Shown: in pieces, positions 10,879 through 22,011 of the stretch | Numbering within the stretch: position 1 is the stretch's first letter | Layout of the letters: each line of letters begins with the position of its first letter | Source: Symbiodinium natans | Taxonomy: Eukaryota > Sar > Dinophyceae > Suessiales > Symbiodiniaceae | Reading direction: 5' to 3' | Length of the DNA stretch: 64,000 nucleotides | Assembly: GCA_905221605.1 (NCBI GenBank) | Contig: CAJNDS010000448.1 | Coordinates: 1-64,000, forward strand | The notes under the pieces: generated by a model | Told to the model about the DNA's origin: nothing | Seen by the model: the letters and a program-made list of their open reading frames with translations, nothing else | Databases searched by the model: none | Position numbers and translations under genes: made by a program

Positions 10879-13800
10879 TCAGCGACCTTGCTCGCTGTCC
10901 TTTTCCTTCTTCGTCGACCGCCTCTGAATCTGCTTGGCTCGCTTCTTTACGACACTCTCGAGCGGCTGCTCTACGTCGAGTGTGTTAGTCTTCAGGGCCT
11001 CAACCAACTTGGTAGGCTCCATGACTTTAGTCAATGGATCAGCGATCATCACGTCAGTGTCAACCATCTGACGATGTCAGTTAACTGATCATCTGCTGGC
11101 TTGTAGTCGTCGTAAAACGGATCAGCTGCTTTTTCGCCAGCTTTGCGCCAAAGCTCCTGTCTGAGAGACGCGATCTCGATGCTCAACCTCTTGTCCGAGT
11201 GCTTGTTGCACTTCGGGTTCGAAAGCGTCAGTTCTAGACTTTTACAGTCTGTCATCCAGATCTGCTTCACAAACTTGGCCGACGTAGCCTCCCATCTTTT
11301 CATATCGAGGCATCCGAAGATGTCAGTGACAGCTGCTCTTAGCACGTCACCATCCTCCACACCTGCTTGAAGTGTGTAGGCTTCTGCCTGAATGGTGGAA
11401 CGACACACCCTTCGAACGAGGTTGCTCGCCCACAAGATGGGATGAATGCTACCCTTGTCCCCATTCCACAGGGCGCCGTCAGTAAGAAACACCATCCTAG
11501 CTCCTTGGCTCCGATGTCCTTCCACAGATGTCATTTCATTTATGATCATCTCCTCTGACTCATTTGCGTGCGAAGCGTCTGTGATCACCAGACTCATCAG
11601 AGCACCTGGCGTCTTCCAGTCTAACAGACCAGACTTGAAAACAAGTCCCCTGTCGTACGTGCTAATAGCATACTCGACCGCTTTGTTGGCATCCTTGATG
11701 TCCGCGACGGTACCGTTGCTAGAAGCTGACTGGATCTTGGATACCCTATAGCTCAGGTCCGGTCTGCATTGCCTGCAAACCCAAGCCAGGGAACCAGCGA
11801 CGCTCTTCATCTGCGTCTTGTCAGAGTCCGTTAAAGGATCTCCCGAGTGCCTCCTCTTGTCCACGTGAATCTTGCTCACGTTCCTTGTAGTCTCGCTGCA
11901 GGTCACATGAATATTAAAGTCCTCGTCTTGAGCTATCTCCTTCCCGCAGTACCTGAAGCTCCCGGTTTCAACCTTTCCACACTTGAACGTCTCAATGAGA
12001 TCGTTCATGATCCAATCACATGACGGATCACAAGCCCATAATAGATCGTCCACATGGGACGTCAAGAGCAACTGTACAACTCCATCGGCATCTGTGTAAC
12101 TGTACAGAGCGCGGTAGATGTGGTTCTCACGTAGTCCCTTACCCTTAAGGTAGTTCCTTAGCCTTTTCCAAAACTTTCTACCGCCGTCGGTGCTGCCGTA
12201 GATGGGTGCTCTCGCCAGCATATGCTGGTGGGGCTTGAGCCCAGGGAGTCCTCCCGTAGGCTGAGATAGTAGAAGTACTCTATCTATCTCTTCGCCTTGA
12301 AAGTAGGCGTTTGTCACGTCAAGGGATTTAATCTTGACCTTCCTAGAAGCCGCAAAAGAAAACACTAAGTTCTGAGCTTCTATGCTAGCAGTAGGGCTAT
12401 CACTCCTAGGATCTCCCTTCTCAAGATCACCCCGAACTACCAATCTACTCTTGTAGTTGGGTTCTACCGTAGGATCAAGTAACCTCTTGTTGTGGTTCTT
12501 GTCCAATTCTACCCACTGGGTAGGTATGACTTGATGTCCTTCACGGATCAACTCGTCATACTGAGCGTCATCTAAAATGATCGCCGCACTGAAGTCCTGC
12601 CACTTTGCCCATTCCTTCGCTCTGCTCTTGTCCAGCTCCTTTTGAACGTCCTCAGGGCACTTGTGGTACATTAGGATCTTCCCGTGCTTCTCCTTCTGCT
12701 TCTTGGACGTAAAGTTCTTGCGGCGCTTGCGCCACTGCAAAACCTGTTTGTCGGCTTCAACACGGTCCGAAAAGAAAACCCGTAAGGCCTCATACTCCTT
12801 CTCCCCGGGGAGTGAGTTCCAAACGGTCTTCTCTTCCTTCGTCCAGAAGTGGCTCGCGTAAGCTCTCAGGAGAAGTGCTGAGCTCTCCGTGGCTTCTGCT
12901 TCGACATCGGCATCAACTGCCGTGTCCTCAGCCATCGCCTCTTGGATTCCTCCTGTAGGATCCACCTGCTCATTTTCTGGCTCCTCCATGGTCACGGCCC
13001 GTGACTCTTCACGTGTCGCTCCAACTCTCCTTCTAACGACTCGTTCTGGCGCAACCGTCTCGGTTTCTGGGGGATCTGCCTCTGCATCCATTCGGATCGG
13101 AGAACTTATTCCTACTCCTCCGTCCGGTGGCTCTTCTGGGTCGTCTCGTACTAGATCGTCCCCGGTGGCATCAATGTACTTTTGCTGCTCACGCTCAACT
13201 TCCGTGTGCTCGTACTGTATGTTGCCCCGGTTAAGTACCTGAAACGCCAGGACCTCAGCCGAAGTACACGGTCTGAGTCGAGCCAAACTTGTAGCTACAG
13301 GAACTCCTTGGTGAACGACCCAAACAGTCTTGTTGTCAAATCCGATGATCTTGCTCACCGTGCTCCAGGTGGAGACACCTGAGTGTTCATTCCTCGAGAT
13401 CCTGTAACATACCAGGTCTCCCGCCTGGTACCTTCCTGGAAGAGGCGCCGACTTCCTCAGGATAGTCTTCCTGACTCGGCGGCTGCAGTCTTCGTGCACG
13501 AAGGCCTTCCTGGCTGTGTGCCTGAACTCGGCCTGTCGACCGAACGCTGTAGTGGCATCTAGCCTTCCAGAAAGAACCCCAAGCTGACCTAGCTCTTCCT
13601 CGTCCAAAACGTGTCCTACTCCTCTGGGTAGGCGTCCAAGCACCCACTGAGTGGGGCTAAAACCTCCGACACGCATGAATTCGTTCTTTGCTACCTGTGC
13701 TTCAAGCATCGCCACTTTGACATCATCTTTGCCTGCAACGCTGTGATCCTTGACCAAACGTTTAAAGGCTCGTTTTATGATGCCTCCATGTCTTTCGCAC

Positions 13801-14858
13801 TTCCCAATGTGCTCTGGTGATTCCAGTCCGGCTTGGCGGATCTGGACTCCATGGCTGCTCAGCCCGTGCGCGAACGCACCTCTGTTGTGTAGCCCCCTGT
13901 CGTGGGAGACTATCTTGGGCCACCCAAAAGGGGAAACCCAGTGCTGCATAAACTTCTGCAAACACTTTGCTGAGCTCGGCTGTCCGCCTCCAACGCGGAC
14001 CAAGGTCACAACTTGATAGCTTGTGCCGACATCTATAATGTTCAGCCAGCTAAACTTTGCTCCTGTTGCATCCGCAGTCTCCACCACGTCAACTGAAACT
14101 GTGTGGTTGAACTCGTAAGGTGGTGGGGCTGACACAGGGTGTGTGCGAACATTTTCTTCACTAACCCTGCAGGACTCACACTTGAAGATCTTAGCTGCGT
14201 TCACCAGTTCCTCAGAAGCACCTGCCCCTCGAAGCACTTGAACTAGTACTTCTTTAGGTTTGTGGTTCATCATGGTGTGCAACCTCCTGATCCCCAAGCG
14301 AACACGCCTCGGCACCTTAGACCATGCCTTTCTCCTCTCGGACTCTTCTTTGGGAAACCCTGCTAAAGGCAACGTGTCTAAGATGTCTGCTTCTTCGGCG
14401 ATTTCCAACTCATCCATGAATGTGGTCCTGTTATCTCTGGGATCCACAATAGCATCTAGGGTACCAGATTGCTCGACTTCATCCTGCCTTGCCTCAACAG
14501 GAAATGCTTCAGCAACATGGTCCTCTACACAGCCTTCCTGCAACACAAGTATCAAGGTTTCGGCAAAACCTACATGTGTGCCTACTGTGTCGATGCTCAC
14601 AGGTGAATAGTGAATGTCATGGTCACTGTTTGCCCAACTTGTCATGACCTCACCTATCGCCTGCGAAAACGTCCCTACACACAGGTCACCCCTGCACTGA
14701 AACAGCTGAAACTCTCTCTCAGTTCCCTCTACACTGTTCTCAAACCACAAGTTCCACCTAACACTCCCCAAACTGTCGAGAACAAGCACTTCTTTTGTGT
14801 ACGCGGAAAGAGACTGGAGCGTGCTAAGGCCTACCTGGTCTTCCAAGCTGTACACCAA
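10879..14858 (-). mobile_element. Ty1/copia retrotransposon: integrase-RT-RNase H polyprotein with C-terminal frameshift
   Basis: An open frame of about 1,269 codons on the minus strand. In order: a GAG-pre-integrase zinc motif (HTMMNHK...CESC, about residues 193-230), and an integrase core with D257 (SVDVVE), D320 (SHDRGLHN) and E355 (GKCERHGG). Next is a copia-type reverse transcriptase with D847 (SLDVTNAYFQGE) and SHVDDLLW at D937/D938. Last is an RNase H region (VITDASHANES, about D1094). This integrase-before-RT order defines Ty1/copia. The frame stops early at 11049, but the true C-terminus (VDTDVMIADPLTK) continues in another frame to 10879, so one base has been lost near 11062-11066. 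An in-frame TAA at 14892 separates upstream sequence; gag and protease were not recognised. No LTRs were found. Probably a dead or 5'-damaged copy. Confidence 0.93.
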
Positions 14859-17146
14859 AAGCAGGAGGTCGGACGGATCTTTGCAATCTCCTTAGAGATT
14901 TGCTTCTGCCATCCGATATCCTCCAAGCTTCAGGGTCGTTTGTTTTGTAAGGTTCTGTGTGGGATCAAAAAAACTTACCTGGGCTTGGAACACTGAGGAG
15001 GTCCAGGAGGTAAGATTCCGGTTTGAGGTTTGGCCTTTGGGGCTTGCAGGCCTTAGGATAGCTATCTGGACCCAGAAACCAAAGAACAAGTCAGTACCTG
15101 GGGCACTTTCGTCTTTTTGCAGTGTGAAGGTTGCTTGTTTTCACGTTTCCGGAAGCGTGGCCTGCTCGCCTACCAGCCATCTGCTAAGCCGTCCACACAC
15201 CCCACCATCAGAAGGCATCCTGGAACCAAGCCCTGGAACCATCCTAAACCCCAATCCCTGAGATGATCCAAGGATCCGGAGGTGTCGTAGGGCGAGGCGC
15301 TGATGTCGGCCCGTTTGCCACTGCTACCATGTGAAAAGCAGAGCTTCAGCGCAGACTGCTTTTTCCGCGCACTTCAGCCAGACATGTCAGTGTTCAGCTG
15401 CATTGTCTTTGGTCAGCAAAGGTGCTCTCTTCAAGAGCAACGGCTTCAAAGTCTTCAACGACATCTCAACTTTGTTTGGACAAAGGAGAAGACAAAAGTA
15501 ACATGCAAAACATCTTGGTTACTGAACGACGGAGCAAAGCACACGGAGTGAGTAACGGCCAAAGTCTGTTCCACTGGGAAACGATTACTCTGTGGGCAAG
15601 CAGAGATTCAATCAAAGCACAAGCGTACAGTTGTCACGTAAAGTACACTGCAAAGAGCTCAATATACTTGTCTCTTTGGTCAGTAACATTGGCTGTGTTC
15701 CAACCCGTGCAAGAAGACAAGAACTTTCAAATTGCAGAGATCTTAATGCACAGGTCAAAGTTTGCTGTGGTACAACACAAAGGCGCAATTATATGAGAGC
15801 CTGCTTTTTGTTGAGCGAAAGCAACGGCTTAAACTAAAGCTAAAGAGATATTTAAACAAAGCGTTACAGGCTACTGGGTGCCTCTGGAACTTACCAGCAT
15901 AATTTTGCACGCCCGTGGACTCGCGCGTAACCCTTAGGCCCTTGGAAAACTTAAAAAAAAGGTTTGTGATAGAACAGAGCAGAAGTCAACCTTAAAGTGA
16001 AGTCTGGCTTTGGAAAATGGAAGCCTTGTAAGACTTTAGACGTGCTGCGTCTTCCACTGCAAAAGTCATCTTTACTCCTCTTTAAACCTAAACATAATAA
16101 CAGTTCCAAAATAATGCGACCCGCCCTTGCACAACCTGAACTCTTGCCGACTCGTGACTTTTAGTCACTTCCTGCCCCAGCTGCCTGCAGAGAGGCTTTT
16201 AGCTCTCGGAAGTTGACCTGAGAGTCGTCTGGAGGTGCTAAAGCAAAGCTCTGAGTGTAAAACAATGTCCAATGTCTGCACTGTGTGGAGTGCTTGCTGC
16301 GTAAGTGTTCCTGTGCCATTTGGTTCAAGTTGTTGCTGTGGCTGTTGTCAAGGCCTGTTTGTTTAATGGTTTTTTTTTGACAATTCTGTGTTGTATCTGA
16401 CATCTTGACTTTGTGTGAGAAATTTCAATTTAATTTTGTGCTTGAAAACATGCTGCAAATTCCGCGTGGCAAATCCTGAAGAGATTGTTGTTGAGACACC
16501 CTTGGTTCCAAGTCTGTCAAAGTGTCTCGAGACGGTTTTTCCAAGTGGTGTTGGAACACCCTTTTTTGCTTAATCTGAATTTACAAATGGTGCTGAGATC
16601 CCTGGTGTTTAAGATTCTTTTTTGGTTCAAAGTTTTTAGGTTTTGGTCAAAGTGGTCTTGGAACACTCTGTTGGTTTTAAAATTTTAGCATTGACAAAGA
16701 GCATATGAAGTCCCGTCAGTTGTTCCGTGTGGTGCGCGAAGGGAAGCTCAAGAGGGCGAACGACTGAAGTATGGGTGAGCAGTGAACGGTGAATGAGAAG
16801 TGATGGAACAGGTCCAGAAGACAATTAAGGCTGGAATCGCTGGGCAGAAGCCCGGAATTGCGGCCTAGTGGAATGCATGTCACCTGGGCACTTGTCAGTA
16901 GATAAGACAGGTGAGAATACCTTCTCGTGTTGTTACTGTGCAGCTTGACCGAGTGCCTTGTTATCAGTCGTGTGATAGCAGAGTTCACGGCGTGATGTAT
17001 AGTTCTGTGACGTTACTGCGCGAAGGCGCCTGGAGTCGTACGCGTCAAAAAGGCGAGCCCCGGTGCGCCCCCGTTTCCAAACTCGTTCTCACTCGCGTTT
17101 CAAACAGCGTCATGCTTCTGATGGTTGCGCTCTTCCTTTTCACGAC
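14859..17146. other. Upstream flank of the copia element; no supported gene
   Basis: Near 15089-14892 (minus) a short frame leads into the polyprotein frame through a stop codon and could be a remnant of gag. From 15100 to 17146 the sequence is AT-richer, with T-runs near 16370 and 16560-16690. No exon with good boundaries was recognised. Confidence 0.4.
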
Positions 17147-18107
17147 ATGGCTAGCCGTCGTTCATCGCGCAGTGCAAGGCAACCAGAAGCAGTGGAAGAA
17201 CAGGAAGAAGTGCCGGCAGAGGAGGACACGAAGGCCAAAGTTCTGGACTCAGCGTGGTTTTGCCGTGTCCCTGCGTCCTCGCATGGAGAAAGTGTAAGGT
17301 GCAGGAGTGGCTGAGGAACTCCCTGCCAAGCGGACGTGCGGAGAGCGGGGAAGCCCAGCGTGCAATCAAACTGCGCAGTGCGGCAGATGCAAGTTAGCCT
17401 GCGTTTGTTCCTGAGCAGGAGAGAGTCATGTGCGTTCCAGGCTGTTCAAATATGTTCAAATTTCACCATGAATTTACACAGCGCACCCCACGCGGAGCTC
17501 CGGAAACACCGCGAGGATTGTCGATCCCTGTCTTTCGGGGCGCTGAGTCTGGGCGCGACGACGACACTCTTGATGGATTCCTCGGGTCACGCGCTGCCGT
17601 CTGACCTTGCACGCCTTAAAAATCCGGCACACCTTACTTTGCAATTTCCCCATCAAGCACAGTTGCAGCGCAGCAGGAACGTTTGCCCGCAATTTGCGGA
17701 TGGCAAGCCTAGGGGACGCGAAATCCGACAGGGTTGTCGATCGTCCGCGCCAGCGCGTTTTTTGTGGAGGCGCGGCGGCTCCAAACCCACGCTTTGTCGC
17801 ACGGGTGTGCGTTTCGCCTTTCCAAGGCACGAGCTCAAGTTCGATACCAAACGGATCGACGTCGCCATCACACTCGTTCTACTTGAACGAGGCACCAGCC
17901 ATCACAAGTCAACTGCAAAATCAGTTGGAGGGCAGCAAAGTTTGCGCTGGCTTGCAGGCACTGGAGCAAGCAGCACTTACTGAGCTGCAGCGCCAGGCTT
18001 GTGCTCTTGTCTTGTACTGGGTGTGACCAAGTGTGTCAGCTCTCGCCGCTCTCACCCAGAAGGACCCCGCGCCGGTCCTTGACCAACGAGTGAACCTCCT
18101 GCGGGAG
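17147..18107 (+). CDS. Multi-exon gene, N-terminal part, unidentified
   Basis: Three exons agree in phase 0. Exon 17147-17233 starts with ATG and encodes MASRRSSRSARQPEAVEEQ, then acidic sequence, ending at an AAG/GC donor. Exon 17892-17996 is 35 codons (SQLQNQLEGSKVCAGLQALE) between an AG acceptor and a CAG/GC donor. Exon 18060-18107 is 16 codons (KDPAPVLDQRVNLLRE) between CCCAG and GAG/GC. All three donors would be GC. The Arg/Ser-rich then Glu-rich start suggests a nuclear protein, and the later exons look helical; no family is recognised. Other exons may lie between 17234 and 17891. The 3' end was not found. Confidence 0.45.
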
Positions 18108-18409
18108 GCTCGCTTTTGTCATGTCATCGAATCTTTGTCTCTAGAGCTGAGCCTTTCCTTCACTGTCATGCTCCTTGTCCCTGCTGTTCATGAGCTTCCG
18201 TCCAGACGCGTGGAGTTCGTGCTTTACTGGACGTTGCAAAGTGGGGTTCTGCGTTCGCGCTTTAGCTTTGATAACTCCAAAATTTTGTCAGTCCTAGGCC
18301 TGCAGGAGTAGCCGCAGTTCCGTAACCTGTGGTTTGGGAACACCTGCGAAACTCACACCGTGCTTACTTTTCCCCGCGTTTTGTGTGGGTTCTTACTTTT
18401 GGGGCTGTC

Positions 18410-18740
18410 CCGCCTCCTCCTCCTCCTCCTCCTCCTCGTCCTCCTCCTCCTCCTCTTCCTCCTCTTCCTCCTCCTCATTCCTCCTCCACCCTCCCTCCCT
18501 CCCCTCCCTCCTCCTGCCTCCTCCTCCCTCCTCCTGCTCCCTCTTCCTACCACGCGCCACACACACGCCAGGCACCACACGCCGCGCACACACCATCTTC
18601 ACCAACGTAACACCGCACACCATGCACGCACCACACACACATGCCACGCAACACACGCCATGCACCCACCATCTTCAACAACGTAACACCGTACACCATG
18701 CACGCGCCACACACACGCCACGTGCCACACACCATCACTC
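18410..18740. repeat. (CTC)n microsatellite followed by a CACA-rich minisatellite
   Basis: 18415-18530 is mostly CTC with CTT variants. From about 18540 to 18735 a degenerate unit of about 60 bases repeats three times (ACACACGCCA, CACCATCTTCA, CCAACGTAACACCG). Open frames across it are artefacts of composition. Confidence 0.85.
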
Positions 18741-18839
18741 ATATTCACTTATACACTCTTTGCGAATAGATAATCCAGTCCTTTTAATTTCTTGTGTAGC
18801 AGCTCAGAAACGATGTATAATGCTCTGAGGCAGGTGAAT

Positions 18840-19490
18840 ACAACCCTCTAGAGCGTCTGCGGAGTTTTTAGTTTGTGAGTGAAGCATTGCGTATCGACTA
18901 TCTCCGCGATACGTCACTTCCCAGTATGTTTGTAGTAGCTGCCGTATCGACGTTTCTTAATTTGCCAATCTGGATTGGCCGTAAGCCTGGGGCACCAATC
19001 GTGTGTCGGTTTGGTATTTCCGACGGTATTTCCATTGTGCTGCCTTTATGAGGGGCCCCGTCTGTCGGGGCAAATGATTAGACACTGTTGCCACCCAGCA
19101 TCCGTTCGTCAGCGGAGGGCAACGTCGCCATTCGAGCACGTAATTGCCAACCTTCAGGGTTGATTTGCTAGAATGCTTGCCACAAGTGTTGAGCCTTTGC
19201 GAAGTCCGTGTAGGTCGAGCTTTCTATCCCGTTGAGTCACAGAACAAGTCGATGACAGCACAAAATCACTCCAATATCCCCCTTTTTTCCTACATGTATC
19301 TGGGGGGAGGGGGGTTGGGTGGCATTTATATATGGGGTGGGGGAAGTGAATGAAAATGGTCTGTGTTGCAGAGTGTGCGCGTGTTAAGCATGCTGACCAT
19401 CAAGATTTCAGAAGTGTGCATTCGGGGGGCCAGAAATGCAAATTCGCATTTTTGACCCCCCCCACACCCGAAAAAGTAGGGGATATTCCA
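18840..19490. other. No supported gene
   Basis: Unique-looking sequence with a G-rich stretch at 19295-19350. No exon was recognised. Confidence 0.4.
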
Positions 19491-19499
19491 ATGGTATAT

Positions 19500-19966
19500 T
19501 GGCATCGTTCTTCAGAGCCAGGGTCAGCGCTGTGTCTCCAGCATCACTGTTGCTGTTGAGCCAGCGGGGTCTTCTTGAAGTCTGAGGCATGTCCTACCTC
19601 AATCTGATGAGTTTGAGATGTCAATCAAAAGCATGATCGGTGTAGCAGCTGGCCATGAGCTAATGCAGTGTTCATGAGCGTCTCGCTCGATTGCACGGTC
19701 TCGATGTGGGGCAGCCGTGCAAAGTCTCACGTAAGCAGCTCCTCTTTCTGTTCCTTCTCGTGCGTCAGGGAGAGCCGCCCTTCCAGAGTGTTTCTTGAAC
19801 CCTCGTATCTGTTACCTTCGAAGTACTTTTGCAGGACCTGGACAATCTGATCGAGGAGGCCTGCGCCTTGTCCCGCAGCTGATGTGTTGACCAATGGAAC
19901 ATGCTGAGACATATACTGAAGGTGAAAGAACTCAAGAAGGATCGAGAGCTTCGACGAGGCTGGCAA
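19500..19966 (-). pseudogene. Ankyrin-like gene fragment with in-frame TGA
   Basis: The minus strand from 19966 reads SSKLSILLEFFHLQYMSQ, LLDQIVQVLQKYFEGNRY and KEQKEELLT, then a TGA near 19727. The same frame continues with LPHIETVQSSETLMNTALAH. A later stretch at about 19580-19500 reads SDAGDTALTLALKND, which matches the core of an ankyrin repeat (G-x-TALxLA). The TGA could be real (a gene end, or a decayed copy), or a donor GTGAGA could lie just before it. Ankyrin assignment depends on one motif. Confidence 0.35.
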
Positions 19967-20310
19967 GTCACGGTTAGGGTCAGGGTTTCGGGTTGTGACC
20001 TTAGAGCCAAGACCCTTGAAGGATTGAGATTTACAGGCTTTGCAGTTTCGGGTTGTGTTCGTGTCTCAAGATCTAAATTTTTGCCGCGAGAGTTTAGGGT
20101 TTAGGGCCAGGGTGCTGGGGAACTCCAAACACCCTGAACCACCTAAACCCTCAAAGGCGCTAAAACCCCAAAACCCTAAACCCTCGGCTGCTGCCGTCGC
20201 CGCTGGCGTCACTGGCTCCGCGTGCGCCAACCACAGAGGCACGGGATTTTTGGGTTTAGGGTTCTGTTTTGTTTTAAATTTGGCCAGCGTTGCAAGCAGC
20301 GAGTTAGGGT

Positions 20311-20405
<95 letters not shown>

Positions 20406-20534
20406 GGTTTAGGGTTTAGGGTTTAGGGTTTAGGGTTCAGCAGTTCTGAGCGTGAGGAGTCTAGTCCAGCCATTCTCTCGACCAACACCCGCCCGCCCAA
20501 AGAATCCCACCACATCCGAGCAAATTATTCTTGA

Positions 20535-20945
20535 AAAAAGTGCCAATTTTTTTACGGAACGTCTCCCTTAAACACAACGCCACTTTGTTACGGAGCGTTT
20601 CCCCTTCAAAACAAACGCCGTTTTGTTACAGAGCGTTTGACCTTCTAAAAAAATGCGCCACTTTGCTACGCAAAAAGACCGCCGCTTTGTTACGGAGCGT
20701 TTCCCCTTCACAAAAAACGCCACTTTGTTACGGAGCGCTCTCCTTCGAAAAAATAAACACGCCACTTTGTTACGGAGCGTTTCCCCTTAAAAAACAGGCC
20801 ACTAGGTTACGGAACGTTTCCCCTTCAAAACAAAACACTAACGGAGCGTTAAGAAAAAACGCCACTTTGTTACAGAGCGTTTTCCCTTTCGAAAAAAGGA
20901 GCGCCACTTTGCTACGAAGCGTTTCCCCTTCACAAAAAACGCACA
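20535..20945. repeat. About ten tandem units of about 38 bp, 'GCCACTTTGTTACGGAGCG'
   Basis: Units begin GCCACTTTGTTACGGAGCG, continue TTTCCCCTTC and end in a short A-run. Spacing varies from about 24 to 42 bases. Three to four units in the opposite orientation lie at 21195-21322 in the other arm of the fold-back element. A CRISPR array is not considered, because the units are contiguous and degenerate. Confidence 0.85.
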
Positions 20946-21414
20946 GCCAGATGGGGTGCAGGGTGCATGGGTTAGGATAGCTGGCGGTGGTCCGTTTAAC
21001 ACAGGGGTCTGTCCTCACATTTTCTGGTCTCGACATCATGTGATCAACCTCCAGACCCATTCGGTCCTTCGAGCTATTAAACGCTAGCTGAGCACTTTCG
21101 AACCATCTGCAGACCCCCTTGATACACTAGCTGGGCACTTTAGAACCATGTCAATTTTAAGCTTAAGCCCCATTCGGTCATCGGGCGTTGGAGGGGAAAC
21201 GCTCCGTAACAAAGTGGTGTTTTTTTTTGCGTAAGAAAGTGGCGTTTTTTTGTGAAGGGGAAACGCTCCGTAACAAAGTGGCGCTTCTTTTCGGGAAGCG
21301 CCCCGTAACAAAGTGGCGCTGTTTTTTCAAGAATAATATGTTCGGATGTGGTGGGATTCTTTGGGCGGGTGGGTGTTAATCGAAAGCGTGGCTGGACTGA
21401 CTCTGCACGCTCAG

Positions 21415-21447
21415 AACTGCTGAACCCTAAACCCTAAACCCTAAACC

Positions 21448-21493
<46 letters not shown>

Positions 21494-21585
21494 ACCCTAA
21501 ACCCTAAACCCTAAACCCTAAACCTTAACTCGCTGCTTGCAATGCCGGCCAAGTTTAAAACAGAACATAACCCTAAACCCTAAAC
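21415..21585. repeat. CCCTAAA / CCCTCAA array in the right arm
   Basis: CCCTAAA copies flank a run of CCCTCAA. It pairs with the TTGAGGG/TTTAGGG array at 20281-20440. Confidence 0.9.
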
Positions 21586-21919
21586 CCCGTGCCTCTGTGG
21601 TTGGCGCACGCGGATCCAGTGACGCCAGCGGCGACGGCAGCAGCCGAGAATTTAGGGTTTTGGGGTTTTAGCGCCTTTGTGAGGGTTTAGGTGGTTAAGG
21701 GTTTTTGGAGTTCCCCAGCACCCTGGCCCTAAACCCTAAACTCTCGCGGCAAAATTTAGATCTTGAGACACGACCACAACCCGAAACTGCAAGCCCGCCT
21801 ATAAATCTCAATCCTTCAAGGGTCTTGCTCATCGCGCTTCTGTGTTTTGGCTTTGTTTGCCTTTGATGTCACCACAAAACCCCTAACCCCCAACCAAAAG
21901 TTTAAATCACCTGGCCAGG

Positions 21920-22011
21920 ATGGCGGCTTTCGCAAGGCAAGAAAGGGCCGAGGAGCAGCGTGCTCGGTGCGAGTTTGCGCCGAGTAGGCCTGTCCCAGAA
22001 TGCATCCTCTG
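21920..22011 (+). CDS. Possible first exon, MAAFARQERAEEQRARC
   Basis: An ATG just after CCAG opens MAAFARQERAEEQRARC then EFAPSRPVPECIL and runs to a GT donor (CTCTG/GTAGCC). Content looks coding, but no following exon was identified. It sits 94 bases beyond the fold-back element. Confidence 0.3.

Larger units (their letters stand above)
20010..21826. mobile_element. 1.8 kb fold-back (inverted-repeat) element
   Basis: The left arm (about 20010-20560) is found again in reverse complement at about 21318-21826, with only scattered differences. Paired landmarks: the edge CCTTGAAGGATTGAGATTTA; AAGATCTAAATTTTGCCGCG; a shared block around GCTGCTGCCGTCGCCGCTGG; the telomere-type block; and AAGAATCCCACCACATCC. 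In both arms a TTTAGGG block is joined to TTGAGGG units, about 16 in the left arm and about 7 in the right. Inside lie 38-bp repeats, more of them on the left. The centre (about 20945-21185) is unique and carries a short direct duplication. No transposase frame is present. A target-site duplication was not found. Confidence 0.8.

Noticed and set aside
10740-15300. Long terminal repeats flanking the copia polyprotein
   Set aside because: The two flanks were compared for shared blocks and none was seen; the LTRs are absent, diverged or outside the compared range.
19680-19735. WD40-like plus-strand reading (SVSLDCTVSMWG)
   Set aside because: The minus strand over the same bases continues a longer open protein (SKLSILLEFF...LPHIETVQSS) and fits better.
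20535-21322. Possible CRISPR-like array of 38-bp units
   Set aside because: Units are contiguous, degenerate and lack unique spacers; the setting is a eukaryotic fold-back element.
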